Shown here one piece after another: positions 43,354-51,935 of a stretch of 64,000 nucleotides of DNA; position 1 is the stretch's first letter, and each line of letters starts with the position of its first letter. Origin of the DNA: Hyphomonas sp. (GTDB taxonomy: Bacteria > Pseudomonadota > Alphaproteobacteria > Caulobacterales > Hyphomonadaceae). The notes below the pieces were generated by a model. It had not been told where the DNA came from. It ran no database searches and worked only from the letters and a program-made list of their open reading frames with translations. The stretch lies in the NCBI RefSeq assembly GCF_018402285.1, contig NZ_JAGYJH010000002.1:186001-250000 (forward strand), written 5' to 3'. The translations under genes and the position numbers were made by a program.

Positions 43354-46197
43354 ATGTTTCGCAAACAAGGCCTGAAAACGATTCTTTTGGGCGCATCGAT
43401 CAGCGTGCTGGCAGCGCATGCGGGCGCCGCTTTCGCCCAGGAAGCCCCTCGGGCGGCCGAGGAAGATGATGTCAGCCGTCAGGATGTTGTTGTCATCACC
43501 GTAGACCGGCGCGAACAGTCGCTGCAGGACTATGCGGGCACCGCCGCGACGATCAGCGGCGAAGACCTCAAACTTCTCGGCCTGCAGGACTTCAATGACC
43601 TTGATGGGAAAATTCCAGGCCTTTCGGTCTCAAACAATCAGGGCAATATCGAAGTCTACATCCGCGGCGTTGGCTCATCCAACAATACAGAACTCGGTGA
43701 CCCGGCCGCGGCGACGCACCTGAACGGCGTTTATGTTCCGCGCCCCTCCGGCTTCGGCGCCGCCTTCTTCGACATCCAGCGTGTCGAGGTCAATGTCGGA
43801 CCGCAAGGCACGCTTCGCGGACGTAACGCAACTGCCGGCTCGGTCGACATCATACCCTGGAAGCCAGGCATCGGCGCCACGGACGGCATGATCGAAGGCT
43901 CGATCGGAAACTATGATGAGTGGCGGCTCGAAGGCGTTGCAAACATCGCTGTCACAGACAATTCCGCGCTTCGGATCGCCGGTTTCGTGATGGAACATGA
44001 CAGCTATCTGGAAAACGTGACCCCTCGCAGTTCTGAGCTCGGACTTTCGGTTCCGACGTCAGAAGCTGAAGGCGTAGGTGTCGCAGAAGCAGCCGACGAT
44101 CTGGGCTTCCGCATTGCCTATCTGATCGAGCCACGAGATGACCTGACCGTCACGCTCACCTATGATGAAGTGCAACAGAAAGGGTCAGGCTATACCGGTG
44201 TCAACTTTGCCAACCCGCTCGGCAATGGCGTGCGCGCGGAAGACATCGACAATCCCCGCAAAGTCGTCGGCCGAGCCTTCACGCCCCGCGAAGACACAGA
44301 GCATCGGGGCTTCAAGGGTCACGTCGAGTATGACGGTGACGGGATCAATGCAGAATACATCGGTTCGATGCGCGATCTGGTCTACGATTACGAGTTCGTC
44401 ACGCCTGCAGGGCCCTTCTATGATGGCGTGTTCGATACGCTGGGCCCGCTCGATATCGATAATTTCTCGCGTGTGCGGTTTATCACCGATTCTGAGTCGA
44501 CTGTACATGAAGCCCGTCTGTTCTCGGATGATGACGCACGGTTGATGTGGTCGGCGGGTGCGTTCTACTTCACCGAAGCCCAGCGCACGTTCCTGGGTAC
44601 GACTGGCGACCGAAATCCCTTCTTCACTGGCGTCGAGTTCAACCAGACAACAGATACCGAGAGTCTCTCCTTTTACGGAGACGCCACTTTCAACGTCACC
44701 GACAAGTTTCGCGTAACAGCGGGTGTTCGACATACCGACGACTCCAAAGAGCGGTTCGGTGTCAATGCCCGGTACCAGTTCATTATCGGGGGCGGAAACT
44801 TCTCCTGCTGTTTCGGCACCGGACATGGCACGGAAGGCTTCCAGTTCGCAGGGCTGGACCGCACTATATTCAATCCGGATGCAGATGGAAACGGTGCGCT
44901 CAGTGACGCTGAAGTCCTGGCATTCTTCTTTAATGGAGTCCGCAGCTTTGGGGCCCGCGACGGACTGGATGACATCTACGGCAATGGTGTTGTCCTTGGT
45001 GATGCGCCGCCGGAGAACCATCCGGTCTGCCAGGGCTTTGCTTTCACCGGCGAGTGCTTCAACACATTCGTACCTCCGCTTGACGGGCGTATCTCATTTG
45101 CAGTGCTTGGCGGCAATGCGATCGCCCTCCAGAACGGCTCTCTGGACAACGACTTCGTCGACTGGCGTTTGCGTACGGAGTATGATCTGACCGAGAACAA
45201 TCTCGTCTATGGTCTGATCGCGACCGGCAACAAGTCGGGTGGCTTCAACGACAACATTCCGGGAACTGAGGGGCTCGGTCTCGCCAGCCCGGCGGGCAGC
45301 GCTCCGGCTGCCTTCGATACGGATACGCTTGCACCGACTTATGATCCTGAAACCCTGACCCTGTTCGAGATCGGCTCGAAGAACAGCTTCGAGCTTGGCG
45401 GTATGCCGGCGATCCTCAATGCGTCGGCCTTCTATTACGACTATAAAGACCTTCAACTCTTCACGCTGCTGTCGACGGCGCAGGTTCTTCAGTTCGAAGG
45501 TGTTGAGCTTACGCCTGATCAGCTCGCCCAGCTCGGCGGCCAGGTCGTCGGCTTCAACTTCAATGCCTCCGATGCGGAAATCTTCGGCGCGCAATTTGAG
45601 GGCGAGCTCGACCTGCCCAACCAGTGGACCCTCAAGGGAACCCTCCTCCTGATGCCGACGGCCAAGGTCGTCAACTCAGTCCAGGTGCAGGATGCACGCT
45701 TCCAGGCAGACGTGGATCCCGTGAACTCGGTCAATCGCTCTATTGAAGGAAACCGCCTTCCGCGCACCCCTGAGGTTCAGCTGAATGGCTCTGTATCCAA
45801 GGTGATTGATACCGATTTTGGCAGTTTCGATGGAGTGGTTTCCTTCGGTTACCGCTCCTCGCAGCACCTGACGATCTTCAATGGCATCGACTATGCCAAT
45901 CCGACAAATCCTGCCCTCAGGCTGGATGACGAAGTCGACGGCTATTGGACCTTTGATGCGGGCGCGGGGTACAGTCCGGAGAAAGGCAACTGGCGGTTTG
46001 AAGTCTATGCAGCAAACCTGACGGATGTTACCGAGCCGCAAGGTCTGATCATCACCCAGTTTGACAATACGCGTTTTTCAACCGTCCGCGCACGTTCGGC
46101 GCGCGCGTTCGGGTTCACTTCTAGTCACCCGGGTCTGCGGGAGGCAGCCTGGGCGCGCCTCCCGCAGACGCCGAATACAGCGCGACCTGTCCCTTAG
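43354..46197 (+). CDS. TonB-dependent receptor of the glucan locus, with apparent 3' frameshift
   Basis: As read, 947 residues: signal peptide (~1-29, ending GAAFAQ), plug domain (~45-190; IPGLSVSNNQGNIEVYIRGVGSSN; VGPQGTLRGRNATAGSVDI) and a beta-barrel typical of caulobacterial carbohydrate receptors. Residues 509-520 (DADGNGALSDAE) match a canonical EF-hand calcium loop within an extracellular-type region. The end is wrong: after residue ~907 the frame runs 31-odd residues past where a barrel should finish. If one T is restored in the five-T run at 46074-46078, the protein ends FNRPRTFGARVRVHF with a stop at 46122-46124, a textbook C-terminus with terminal Phe. The gene is thus probably frameshifted by one base, or contains a sequencing error. 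It would import gluco-oligosaccharides released by the downstream GH16 enzyme. Confidence 0.88.
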   Translation: MFRKQGLKTILLGASISVLAAHAGAAFAQEAPRAAEEDDVSRQDVVVITVDRREQSLQDYAGTAATISGEDLKLLGLQDFNDLDGKIPGLSVSNNQGNIEVYIRGVGSSNNTELGDPAAATHLNGVYVPRPSGFGAAFFDIQRVEVNVGPQGTLRGRNATAGSVDIIPWKPGIGATDGMIEGSIGNYDEWRLEGVANIAVTDNSALRIAGFVMEHDSYLENVTPRSSELGLSVPTSEAEGVGVAEAADDLGFRIAYLIEPRDDLTVTLTYDEVQQKGSGYTGVNFANPLGNGVRAEDIDNPRKVVGRAFTPREDTEHRGFKGHVEYDGDGINAEYIGSMRDLVYDYEFVTPAGPFYDGVFDTLGPLDIDNFSRVRFITDSESTVHEARLFSDDDARLMWSAGAFYFTEAQRTFLGTTGDRNPFFTGVEFNQTTDTESLSFYGDATFNVTDKFRVTAGVRHTDDSKERFGVNARYQFIIGGGNFSCCFGTGHGTEGFQFAGLDRTIFNPDADGNGALSDAEVLAFFFNGVRSFGARDGLDDIYGNGVVLGDAPPENHPVCQGFAFTGECFNTFVPPLDGRISFAVLGGNAIALQNGSLDNDFVDWRLRTEYDLTENNLVYGLIATGNKSGGFNDNIPGTEGLGLASPAGSAPAAFDTDTLAPTYDPETLTLFEIGSKNSFELGGMPAILNASAFYYDYKDLQLFTLLSTAQVLQFEGVELTPDQLAQLGGQVVGFNFNASDAEIFGAQFEGELDLPNQWTLKGTLLLMPTAKVVNSVQVQDARFQADVDPVNSVNRSIEGNRLPRTPEVQLNGSVSKVIDTDFGSFDGVVSFGYRSSQHLTIFNGIDYANPTNPALRLDDEVDGYWTFDAGAGYSPEKGNWRFEVYAANLTDVTEPQGLIITQFDNTRFSTVRARSARAFGFTSSHPGLREAAWARLPQTPNTARPVP
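46133..46169 (+). terminator. Strong hairpin at the end of the receptor gene
   Basis: GTCTGCGGGAGGC (46133-46145) and GCCTCCCGCAGAC (46157-46169) form a perfect 13-base stem with an 11-base loop. It begins 8 bases after the corrected receptor stop (46124) and lies inside the aberrant tail of the uncorrected frame. With no T-run it may attenuate or stabilise mRNA rather than terminate fully. Confidence 0.75.
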
Positions 46198-46241
46198 CGG
46201 GCCGACCATATCGTTAGCTGATATAGCGAGGAGACTATTGC

Positions 46242-47192
46242 ATGAACCGGTTCGTCTTTGTCAGTCGCATTGCCTGGCTTGTTTTCTTCATCGCCTTGAT
46301 TGCTCCAGCTCAGGCTCAGGCTTCGCCCGCCGAAGAATGGGCGCTGGTATGGTCTGATGAATTTGACGGCGATGCCATAGACACGGAGAAATGGGGTTTC
46401 GATCTGGACTGCTGGGGTGGCGGCAATGAGGAACGTCAGTGCTATACGGCGCGTCCGGAGAACGCCTTTGTCGAGAACGGGCTGCTCAATATTGTGGCCC
46501 GGCGTGAGAACGCCGTTGGTCCGGCGCTGCCGTTACACCTCGATGACGCTTTGCCCGAGAGCGAGCGTGGAAAGCTGTCCGCCAAACCCTTCACTTCGGC
46601 GCGGCTGACCACAAAGAACAAAGCGGATTGGACCTATGGCAGGTTCGAGATTCGCGCGCGTGCGCCTCAGGGGCAGGGTGCCTGGGCCGCCGCCTGGATG
46701 CTGCCGACCGAGGAACGCTATGGCGCCTGGGCCGCGTCGGGCGAAATTGACATCCTTGAACTCGTCAACCAGGGCGCCGAATGCAAAGACTGCAAAGGCG
46801 GAAAAGAAAACCGCGTGTACGGTACCATTCACTATGGCGGCGAGTGGCCACGCAACAAGTACAAGGGCAAGAACGCTCCGCTGCCCGCGACGGATGACGG
46901 GTTCAACGTCTACGCCGTCGAATGGCAGGAAGGCGAGATCCGCTGGTACGTGGACGGACAGCTCTACTCAACCCTGACTGAGAAGGACTGGGGGACAAAG
47001 GCAATGTTTTCGAAACTTCCCAGGAGCGCGCCTTTTGACCAGCCATTCTATCTTATCCTGAACCTTGCGATCGGCGGCAACCTCGCCGAAGATACAAATG
47101 AGGGCGGTGTATCGCTCGAAGGTTTCCCCAAAGCCTTCCAGATTGACTGGGTGCGCGTCTATCAGAGGTCTGCGGACGGGGCAGGGCATTAG
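46242..47192 (+). CDS. Secreted GH16 endo-beta-glucanase (laminarinase type)
   Basis: A 316-residue glycoside hydrolase family 16 enzyme with signal peptide (~1-26, ending AQAQA). The catalytic motif GEIDILELVN gives nucleophile Glu168, Asp170 and acid/base Glu173. Upstream WSDEFDGDAIDTEKW and YGRFEIRARAPQGQGAWAAAWMLP are typical of beta-1,3-glucanases, and the loop QGAECKDCKGGKENRVYGTIHYGG is close to laminarinases. It would cut beta-1,3-glucans such as laminarin outside the inner membrane. Strict substrate preference cannot be fixed by reading. GAGGAG lies upstream of the ATG, and the transporter gene starts 3 bases after its stop. Confidence 0.93.
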   Translation: MNRFVFVSRIAWLVFFIALIAPAQAQASPAEEWALVWSDEFDGDAIDTEKWGFDLDCWGGGNEERQCYTARPENAFVENGLLNIVARRENAVGPALPLHLDDALPESERGKLSAKPFTSARLTTKNKADWTYGRFEIRARAPQGQGAWAAAWMLPTEERYGAWAASGEIDILELVNQGAECKDCKGGKENRVYGTIHYGGEWPRNKYKGKNAPLPATDDGFNVYAVEWQEGEIRWYVDGQLYSTLTEKDWGTKAMFSKLPRSAPFDQPFYLILNLAIGGNLAEDTNEGGVSLEGFPKAFQIDWVRVYQRSADGAGH

Positions 47193-47195
47193 ACA

Positions 47196-48665
47196 ATGCA
47201 AGCCGTTTCGCCCACGCGCAGCCAGGACCGGGTGCCTTTCAGCCATATGCTGATCTATGGGACCGGCGCGTTCGTGAACAATCTTCTCGCGGGTGCGTTC
47301 GGGGCAATGTTGATCATCCTCAACCTCGGTCTCGGCATGGACCCGGCGCTCGTCGGGCTTGTCGCTTCTATCCCCCGCTTCTTCGACGCCCTGACTGATC
47401 CGGTCATGGGATACATATCGGATAACACGCGCAGCCGGTGGGGTCGGCGCAGGCCATATATTTTCGTGGGCGCAATCGCTGTCGGCCTCGTCTTCATGGC
47501 AATCTGGCAATTGCCTGACGGGCGGAGCGAGATGTTCTATTTCTGGTTCTTCCTGATTGGATCGCTCATCTTCTATACGGCCTATACTGTCTTTGCTGCG
47601 CCCTGGGTGGCGCTTGGGTATGAGATCACGCCGGACTATCATGAGCGGACGCGGCTCATGGGGACGCAGAACTTCATTGGCCAGCTCGCCTATTTCATCC
47701 CGCCATGGCTGCTGCCGCTGATGCAGGATACGCGCCACTTCGACAACATGGTCGACGGCGCAGGCGGCCTTGCGATCGCGCTTGGCGTGCTGATGATTGC
47801 CGGCGGCATTCTGCCCGCGATCTTCCTGCGCGAACGGGTGCGCATCATCGCGATGGCAGAAATGCCGATGTCATCCCGCCAACATGGCTGGTCGCTGATG
47901 CAGACCGCAACGCACCGAGTGCGAGACTTCCTGCAGGGCTTTGCCAAAGCCCTGAGCTTCAAGCCTTTCCTCAAGCTTTGCCTTGCGACATTCCTCGTCT
48001 TCAACGGCTTTATCCTGATCGCGTCTTTCTCGACCTATGTGATCATCTACTATGTGTGGGCCGGTGACACCGTCAAAGGCGCAGAGTATGCTGCCTATGC
48101 CGGCACGGTCGGAACGCTTTCAACTTTCGTTGTCATCGCGTTCGTGACCTGGCTCGCCACCCGGATTGGCAAACGACTGACCTTTGCCATCTCAACCGGC
48201 ATCTCGATGTTGGGCTACGCTCTCAAATGGTTTTGCTACCAGCCAGACAATCCCTGGCTTGTGGTGCTGCCAGCCCCGCTCCTCGCGTTCGGACTTGGCG
48301 GCCTGTTCACGCTTATGCCGTCCATGATGGCCGACATTGTCGACCTTGATGAGCTGGAAACCCATAAGCGGCGTGAAGGCATGTATGGTTCGATCTACTG
48401 GTGGGTGGTCAAGCTGGGTATGACTGCTGCCCTGGCCGGCGGCGGCTTCTTGCTCAACGCGACCGGCTTCAAGGTCGAACTCGGTGGCGCCCAGTCAGAG
48501 TCGACAATAACTTTGCTGCGGCTGTGCGATGCCTTAATCCCGGTCATTGCGTCTGCAATTGCGATATGGGCCGTCGCAACACTGGGCATTGACCAGCAAG
48601 CCGCTGAGAATACGCGCAAGGCCCTCGACGCCCGGAGAGGCGCGCCTGATCCTCTCCCTGCCTGA
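47196..48665 (+). CDS. GPH/MFS sugar:cation symporter
   Basis: A 489-residue transporter with about 12 membrane segments, of the glycoside-pentoside-hexuronide type. It shows RFFDALTDPVMGYISDNTRSRWGRRRPYI (the GPH loop 2-3 signature), TPDYHERTRLMG and MMADIVDLDELETHKRREGMYGSIYWW. It lies 3 bases after GH16 and 25 bases before GH3, so it most likely carries short beta-gluco-oligosaccharides across the inner membrane. Confidence 0.93.
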   Translation: MQAVSPTRSQDRVPFSHMLIYGTGAFVNNLLAGAFGAMLIILNLGLGMDPALVGLVASIPRFFDALTDPVMGYISDNTRSRWGRRRPYIFVGAIAVGLVFMAIWQLPDGRSEMFYFWFFLIGSLIFYTAYTVFAAPWVALGYEITPDYHERTRLMGTQNFIGQLAYFIPPWLLPLMQDTRHFDNMVDGAGGLAIALGVLMIAGGILPAIFLRERVRIIAMAEMPMSSRQHGWSLMQTATHRVRDFLQGFAKALSFKPFLKLCLATFLVFNGFILIASFSTYVIIYYVWAGDTVKGAEYAAYAGTVGTLSTFVVIAFVTWLATRIGKRLTFAISTGISMLGYALKWFCYQPDNPWLVVLPAPLLAFGLGGLFTLMPSMMADIVDLDELETHKRREGMYGSIYWWVVKLGMTAALAGGGFLLNATGFKVELGGAQSESTITLLRLCDALIPVIASAIAIWAVATLGIDQQAAENTRKALDARRGAPDPLPA

Positions 48666-48690
48666 AACCAACGTGCAAGTAAAAAGAACC

Positions 48691-50913
48691 ATGAACTCAC
48701 CTATCCTGACCCACTCTGCGACCCACACCGGCCGTGAAGTTCCCGAAGATACCGTCGACAGTCTCCTGTCGAAGATGACGCTTGAAGAAAAAATCGGGCA
48801 GCTTCAGCAGGTCGATGCCAGCGCAGACCCGTTCCCGGACGACCTGATCGACGGCGTCCGCACAGGCCGGATCGGGTCGGTGATCAATCTTGCACAGACC
48901 GATGCCTGCAACCGTATTCAGCGGGTGGCGGTTGAGGAATCCCGGCTCGGAATACCGCTGCTCATGGGGCGAGACGTCATTCACGGTTTTCGAACCATTT
49001 TTCCGATCCCGCTTGGACAGGCCGCGGCCTGGAATCCAGACCTTGTGCGAGAGGCGGCCAGGATCGCGGCTGTTGAGGCGCGTTCACAGGGCGTGCACTG
49101 GACCTTCGCGCCGATGATCGACATTTCTCGTGATCCGCGTTGGGGCAGGATCGCGGAGAGCTTTGGCGAGGATCCTTATCTTACCGGCCTGCTCGGCAGC
49201 GCAATGGTTGAAGGGTTCCAGACCGACGATCTGTCCGGTCACGGAGCGATCCTCGCTTGCGCCAAGCACTTTGTCGGTTACGGAGCGTCAGAGAGCGGTC
49301 GCGACTACAGCGCAACGAACATTCCGGCCAACGAGTTGCGCAACATCTATCTTGAACCTTTCCGCCGGGTCGTCGAGGCCGGCGCAGCAACGCTCATGAC
49401 TTCGTTCAGCGACATTGACGGTGTCCCGGCAACGGCAAACGGCGCGCTTCTGAACGGCGTCCTTCGAAGTGACTGGGCGTTTGATGGCCTCGTCGTCAGC
49501 GACTGGAATGCCATCAACGAGCTGATCGTGCACGGACTGTGCGAAGATGGCCGAAGCGCTGCAGCAGAAGCCGCCCTTGCCGGCGTAGACATGGAGATGG
49601 CAGGCGATGCCTATGCCCGCCATCTCGCAGGGCTCATCGAGGATGGTGTCTTGTCCATCAGCCTGATCGATTCGATGGTCGCACGCGTACTTCGCCTCAA
49701 ACAGCAACTGGGCCTGTTTGAGCGGCCCTATACGGACGCAGCTGGGTTTGACCCGCTCGTCTCAGACAGGGCGCTGAAAGTCGCCTACGAGTCCGCCGTC
49801 GAAAGCCTCGTGCTATTGAAGAATGCCGGCGCTGTCCTGCCGCTTCGTGAAGCCCAGCTCGGTTCTATTGCCGTGATCGGTCCGCTTGCGGACGCGCCGC
49901 ACGAGCAGATGGGTACCTGGGTATTTGACGGCCAGAAGAGCGATTCAGTCACGCCGCTTCAGGCGCTGCGCCAGCAGTGCAGCGGCAAGATACAGGTAAA
50001 TTACGCGCCAGGGCTCGAGACGTCTCGCTCGCGAACGCACGATTTGTTCGGGGCGGCCGAGACAGCCGTGCTCAAGAGTGATGTTGCACTGGTCTTCCTC
50101 GGTGAAGAGTCTATCCTGTCCGGAGAAGCCCATAGCCGCGCCGACATAAGGCTTCCCGGAGCCCAATCGGAATTGTTGGCTCGCATCAAGGCGCTTGGTA
50201 AACCCGTCGTGACAGTGGTGCTGGCCGGGCGTCCTCTGGTTATTTCGGAAAACCTTCCGAATACGGACGCGCTTCTTTACGCATGGCATCCTGGAACCAT
50301 GGGCGGGCCCGCCATAACCGCCGTGTTGTTTGGCAAGGAGGCACCGCGAGGCAAGCTGCCCGTTACCTTTCCTAAATCCGTCGGACAGATCCCCATCTAC
50401 TATAATCACAAGAATACCGGCCGCCCGCCGAACGCTTCTGAAATGATCCTCATCGACGACATCGAAGTCGGCGCACTTCAGACGTCACTTGGAATGTCGG
50501 CATTCTATCTCGACGACGGCTTTGAGCCTCTTTTCCCGTTTGGCTTCGGATTGTCCTATGGCCATTGCGAACTCGAAGACCTTGAGTTGAGCCAACCGGA
50601 AATTGGCCAGGGCGAACAGCTCAAGATCCGCGTGTCAGCAAGAAATACCGGCGGCAGAACGGGGTTTGAGACTGTGCAACTTTACATCAGGGATATCACT
50701 GGAAGTCTCACGCGCCCGGTCAAGGAACTTAAGGCGTTCAAGCGCCTCAGCCTAGAGCCCGGCCGCTGCGAAGTGGTTGAGTTTGAACTCGGCGCGGCCG
50801 ATCTGTCCTTTTATCGGCGGGATGGTTCGTTCGGGCCCGAACCGGGCAGGTTCTGTCTCTGGGTGTCGACCAGCTCGGAGGGGCTCCAAGCCGAGTTTTC
50901 ACTCGGCGCGTGA
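48691..50913 (+). CDS. GH3 beta-glucosidase (cytoplasmic)
   Basis: A 740-residue family 3 glycoside hydrolase. The (beta/alpha)8 domain (~20-345) contains DPRWGRIAESFGEDPYL, ACAKHFVGYGA (Lys192-His193) and nucleophile Asp271 in VVSDWNA. The alpha/beta sandwich (~380-590) and fibronectin-III-like C-terminal domain (~640-735, starting PFGFGLSYG) follow, as in BglX. Unlike BglX it has no signal peptide from ATG 48691, implying cytoplasmic action after import. A longer frame to 48547 overlaps the transporter gene and is not family-like. It would release glucose from beta-linked oligosaccharides. Confidence 0.93.
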   Translation: MNSPILTHSATHTGREVPEDTVDSLLSKMTLEEKIGQLQQVDASADPFPDDLIDGVRTGRIGSVINLAQTDACNRIQRVAVEESRLGIPLLMGRDVIHGFRTIFPIPLGQAAAWNPDLVREAARIAAVEARSQGVHWTFAPMIDISRDPRWGRIAESFGEDPYLTGLLGSAMVEGFQTDDLSGHGAILACAKHFVGYGASESGRDYSATNIPANELRNIYLEPFRRVVEAGAATLMTSFSDIDGVPATANGALLNGVLRSDWAFDGLVVSDWNAINELIVHGLCEDGRSAAAEAALAGVDMEMAGDAYARHLAGLIEDGVLSISLIDSMVARVLRLKQQLGLFERPYTDAAGFDPLVSDRALKVAYESAVESLVLLKNAGAVLPLREAQLGSIAVIGPLADAPHEQMGTWVFDGQKSDSVTPLQALRQQCSGKIQVNYAPGLETSRSRTHDLFGAAETAVLKSDVALVFLGEESILSGEAHSRADIRLPGAQSELLARIKALGKPVVTVVLAGRPLVISENLPNTDALLYAWHPGTMGGPAITAVLFGKEAPRGKLPVTFPKSVGQIPIYYNHKNTGRPPNASEMILIDDIEVGALQTSLGMSAFYLDDGFEPLFPFGFGLSYGHCELEDLELSQPEIGQGEQLKIRVSARNTGGRTGFETVQLYIRDITGSLTRPVKELKAFKRLSLEPGRCEVVEFELGAADLSFYRRDGSFGPEPGRFCLWVSTSSEGLQAEFSLGA

Positions 50914-51406
50914 CCGGTTCGGGCTGGTGTGCAAGGTGGCAAAGCAGTTCTGGTGGCTGCAAACGGTCTGCTGAAAACGACTTCTGGCCTTCCGCTCAGC
51001 CTTGGCTCACGAGATTTGTTCGCCTGGCAGTTTCTCTGCAGCGGCCCGGCTCGCATTGCCGCCTTTCCTGACCCAGGAAAAATGTTCCCGGTCTCCGGAA
51101 AGGAGTGAAGCATCAGCCAATCTGATGTCTCCAGCCAGGTAAAGAAATCCGCCCGGGATCTGTGCTTTGTCACGCCGCCGCTGAGCCTCAATGCCAGAAA
51201 CCCAATCAGCCCAGAGGCCGCCTTGTCCGAGGCCGCTTGTTTGAGGGCCACACTGGGATTATGCGCGCTGGAATTTTGGCTGCCGAGGACAAAACCAGCA
51301 TAGGCAGCTTTTTCCAGGGAGTGTTTGCTATTTGATTGCCAGAACCAGGCCAACCTCGGTGCCGGCTATCAGGACATCAAAAAATCATTATTTTTCACAG
51401 AGAAAG
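50914..51406. other. Intergenic region between GH3 and tRNA-Thr, no supportable gene
   Basis: About 490 bases. A minus-strand frame of 180 codons exists here but has poor third-position bias and overlaps the GH3 3' end, so I do not call it. Immediately downstream of the tRNA on the minus strand lies an AT-rich stretch (51379-51397) with a six-A run on plus (T-run on minus), the likely tRNA terminator region. No integrase, transposase or inverted repeat end is seen. Confidence 0.6.
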
Positions 51407-51481
51407 TGGTGCCACCTGACAGATTTGAACTGTCGACCTCGTCATTACCAATGACGCGCTCTACCCCTGAGCTAAGGCGGC
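51407..51481 (-). tRNA. tRNA-Thr (anticodon GGU)
   Basis: Folds as a full cloverleaf on the minus strand. Acceptor GCCGCCT pairs with AGGTGGC (one G-U), the D arm is GCTC/GAGC, and the anticodon stem CGTCA/TGACG has loop TTGGTAA (anticodon GGT). The T arm with GTTCAAATC and an encoded 3' CCA (51407-51409) complete it. Length 75 with CCA. Its 3' end faces the glucan locus. Confidence 0.95.
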
Positions 51482-51549
51482 ATTGCCGGTTGGGTTCGGG
51501 GGCTTTAGCGTAAGCCTGCCCATATGAAAAGACCCATTTGCCGTTCAGT

Positions 51550-51687
51550 ATGACAGACAATCCCAAGAAACCCGAACAGGAAGAGCGCCAGGCCCGCCGG
51601 GCTGAAGCGCTGCGGGCGAATCTGCGCCGCCGCAAGGCTGCCGCCCGCAAGGAACCCGCCGCGCCGCCTGGGAAAGAGCCCGGCTGA
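51550..51687 (+). CDS. Small basic conserved-type protein upstream of murA
   Basis: A 45-residue frame from ATG 51550 with the pattern RQARRAEALRANLRRRKAAA. I recognise short proteins of this kind (helical, Arg/Lys-rich, ~45-60 residues) encoded just before murA in alphaproteobacteria. Function unknown. It lies in an otherwise open region between the tRNA and murA on the same strand as murA. Confidence 0.6.
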   Translation: MTDNPKKPEQEERQARRAEALRANLRRRKAAARKEPAAPPGKEPG

Positions 51688-51694
51688 TCCCCCC

Positions 51695-51880
51695 ATGCCA
51701 GAGGCGCCCGCCCTCCGCCTCGGCATGCATCTGGCCAAAGCCGGAGGCGAGATTGCACTGCGTCAGATTCCGGAGCGCTGGCCGGGCGTGGAGATCGACG
51801 GCGACCCCGCCGCGCGCAAATGGAGCCAGCGCCCCGGCGTGCGCGGCCTCGCCCGGCTGCCCCTGCAGTTAAAATCCTGA
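51695..51880 (+). CDS. Small hypothetical protein before murA, 61 aa
   Basis: Starts 7 bases after the previous stop and ends 55 bases before murA. The 61 codons are strongly G/C-biased at position 3. The product ([20 protein letters not shown] onward) has no recognised motif. Possibly part of the murA transcript. Confidence 0.4.
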   Translation: MPEAPALRLGMHLAKAGGEIALRQIPERWPGVEIDGDPAARKWSQRPGVRGLARLPLQLKS

Positions 51881-51935
51881 AACCACACACATTCTGGCCC
51901 TTACAAAGCCGCGAAGCACGCTATACCTCACGGCC

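Noticed and set aside
50811..51353. 180-codon minus-strand frame after GH3
   Set aside because: Weak third-position bias, overlap with the GH3 3' end and no motif. Considered as an integrase remnant by the tRNA but nothing supports that.
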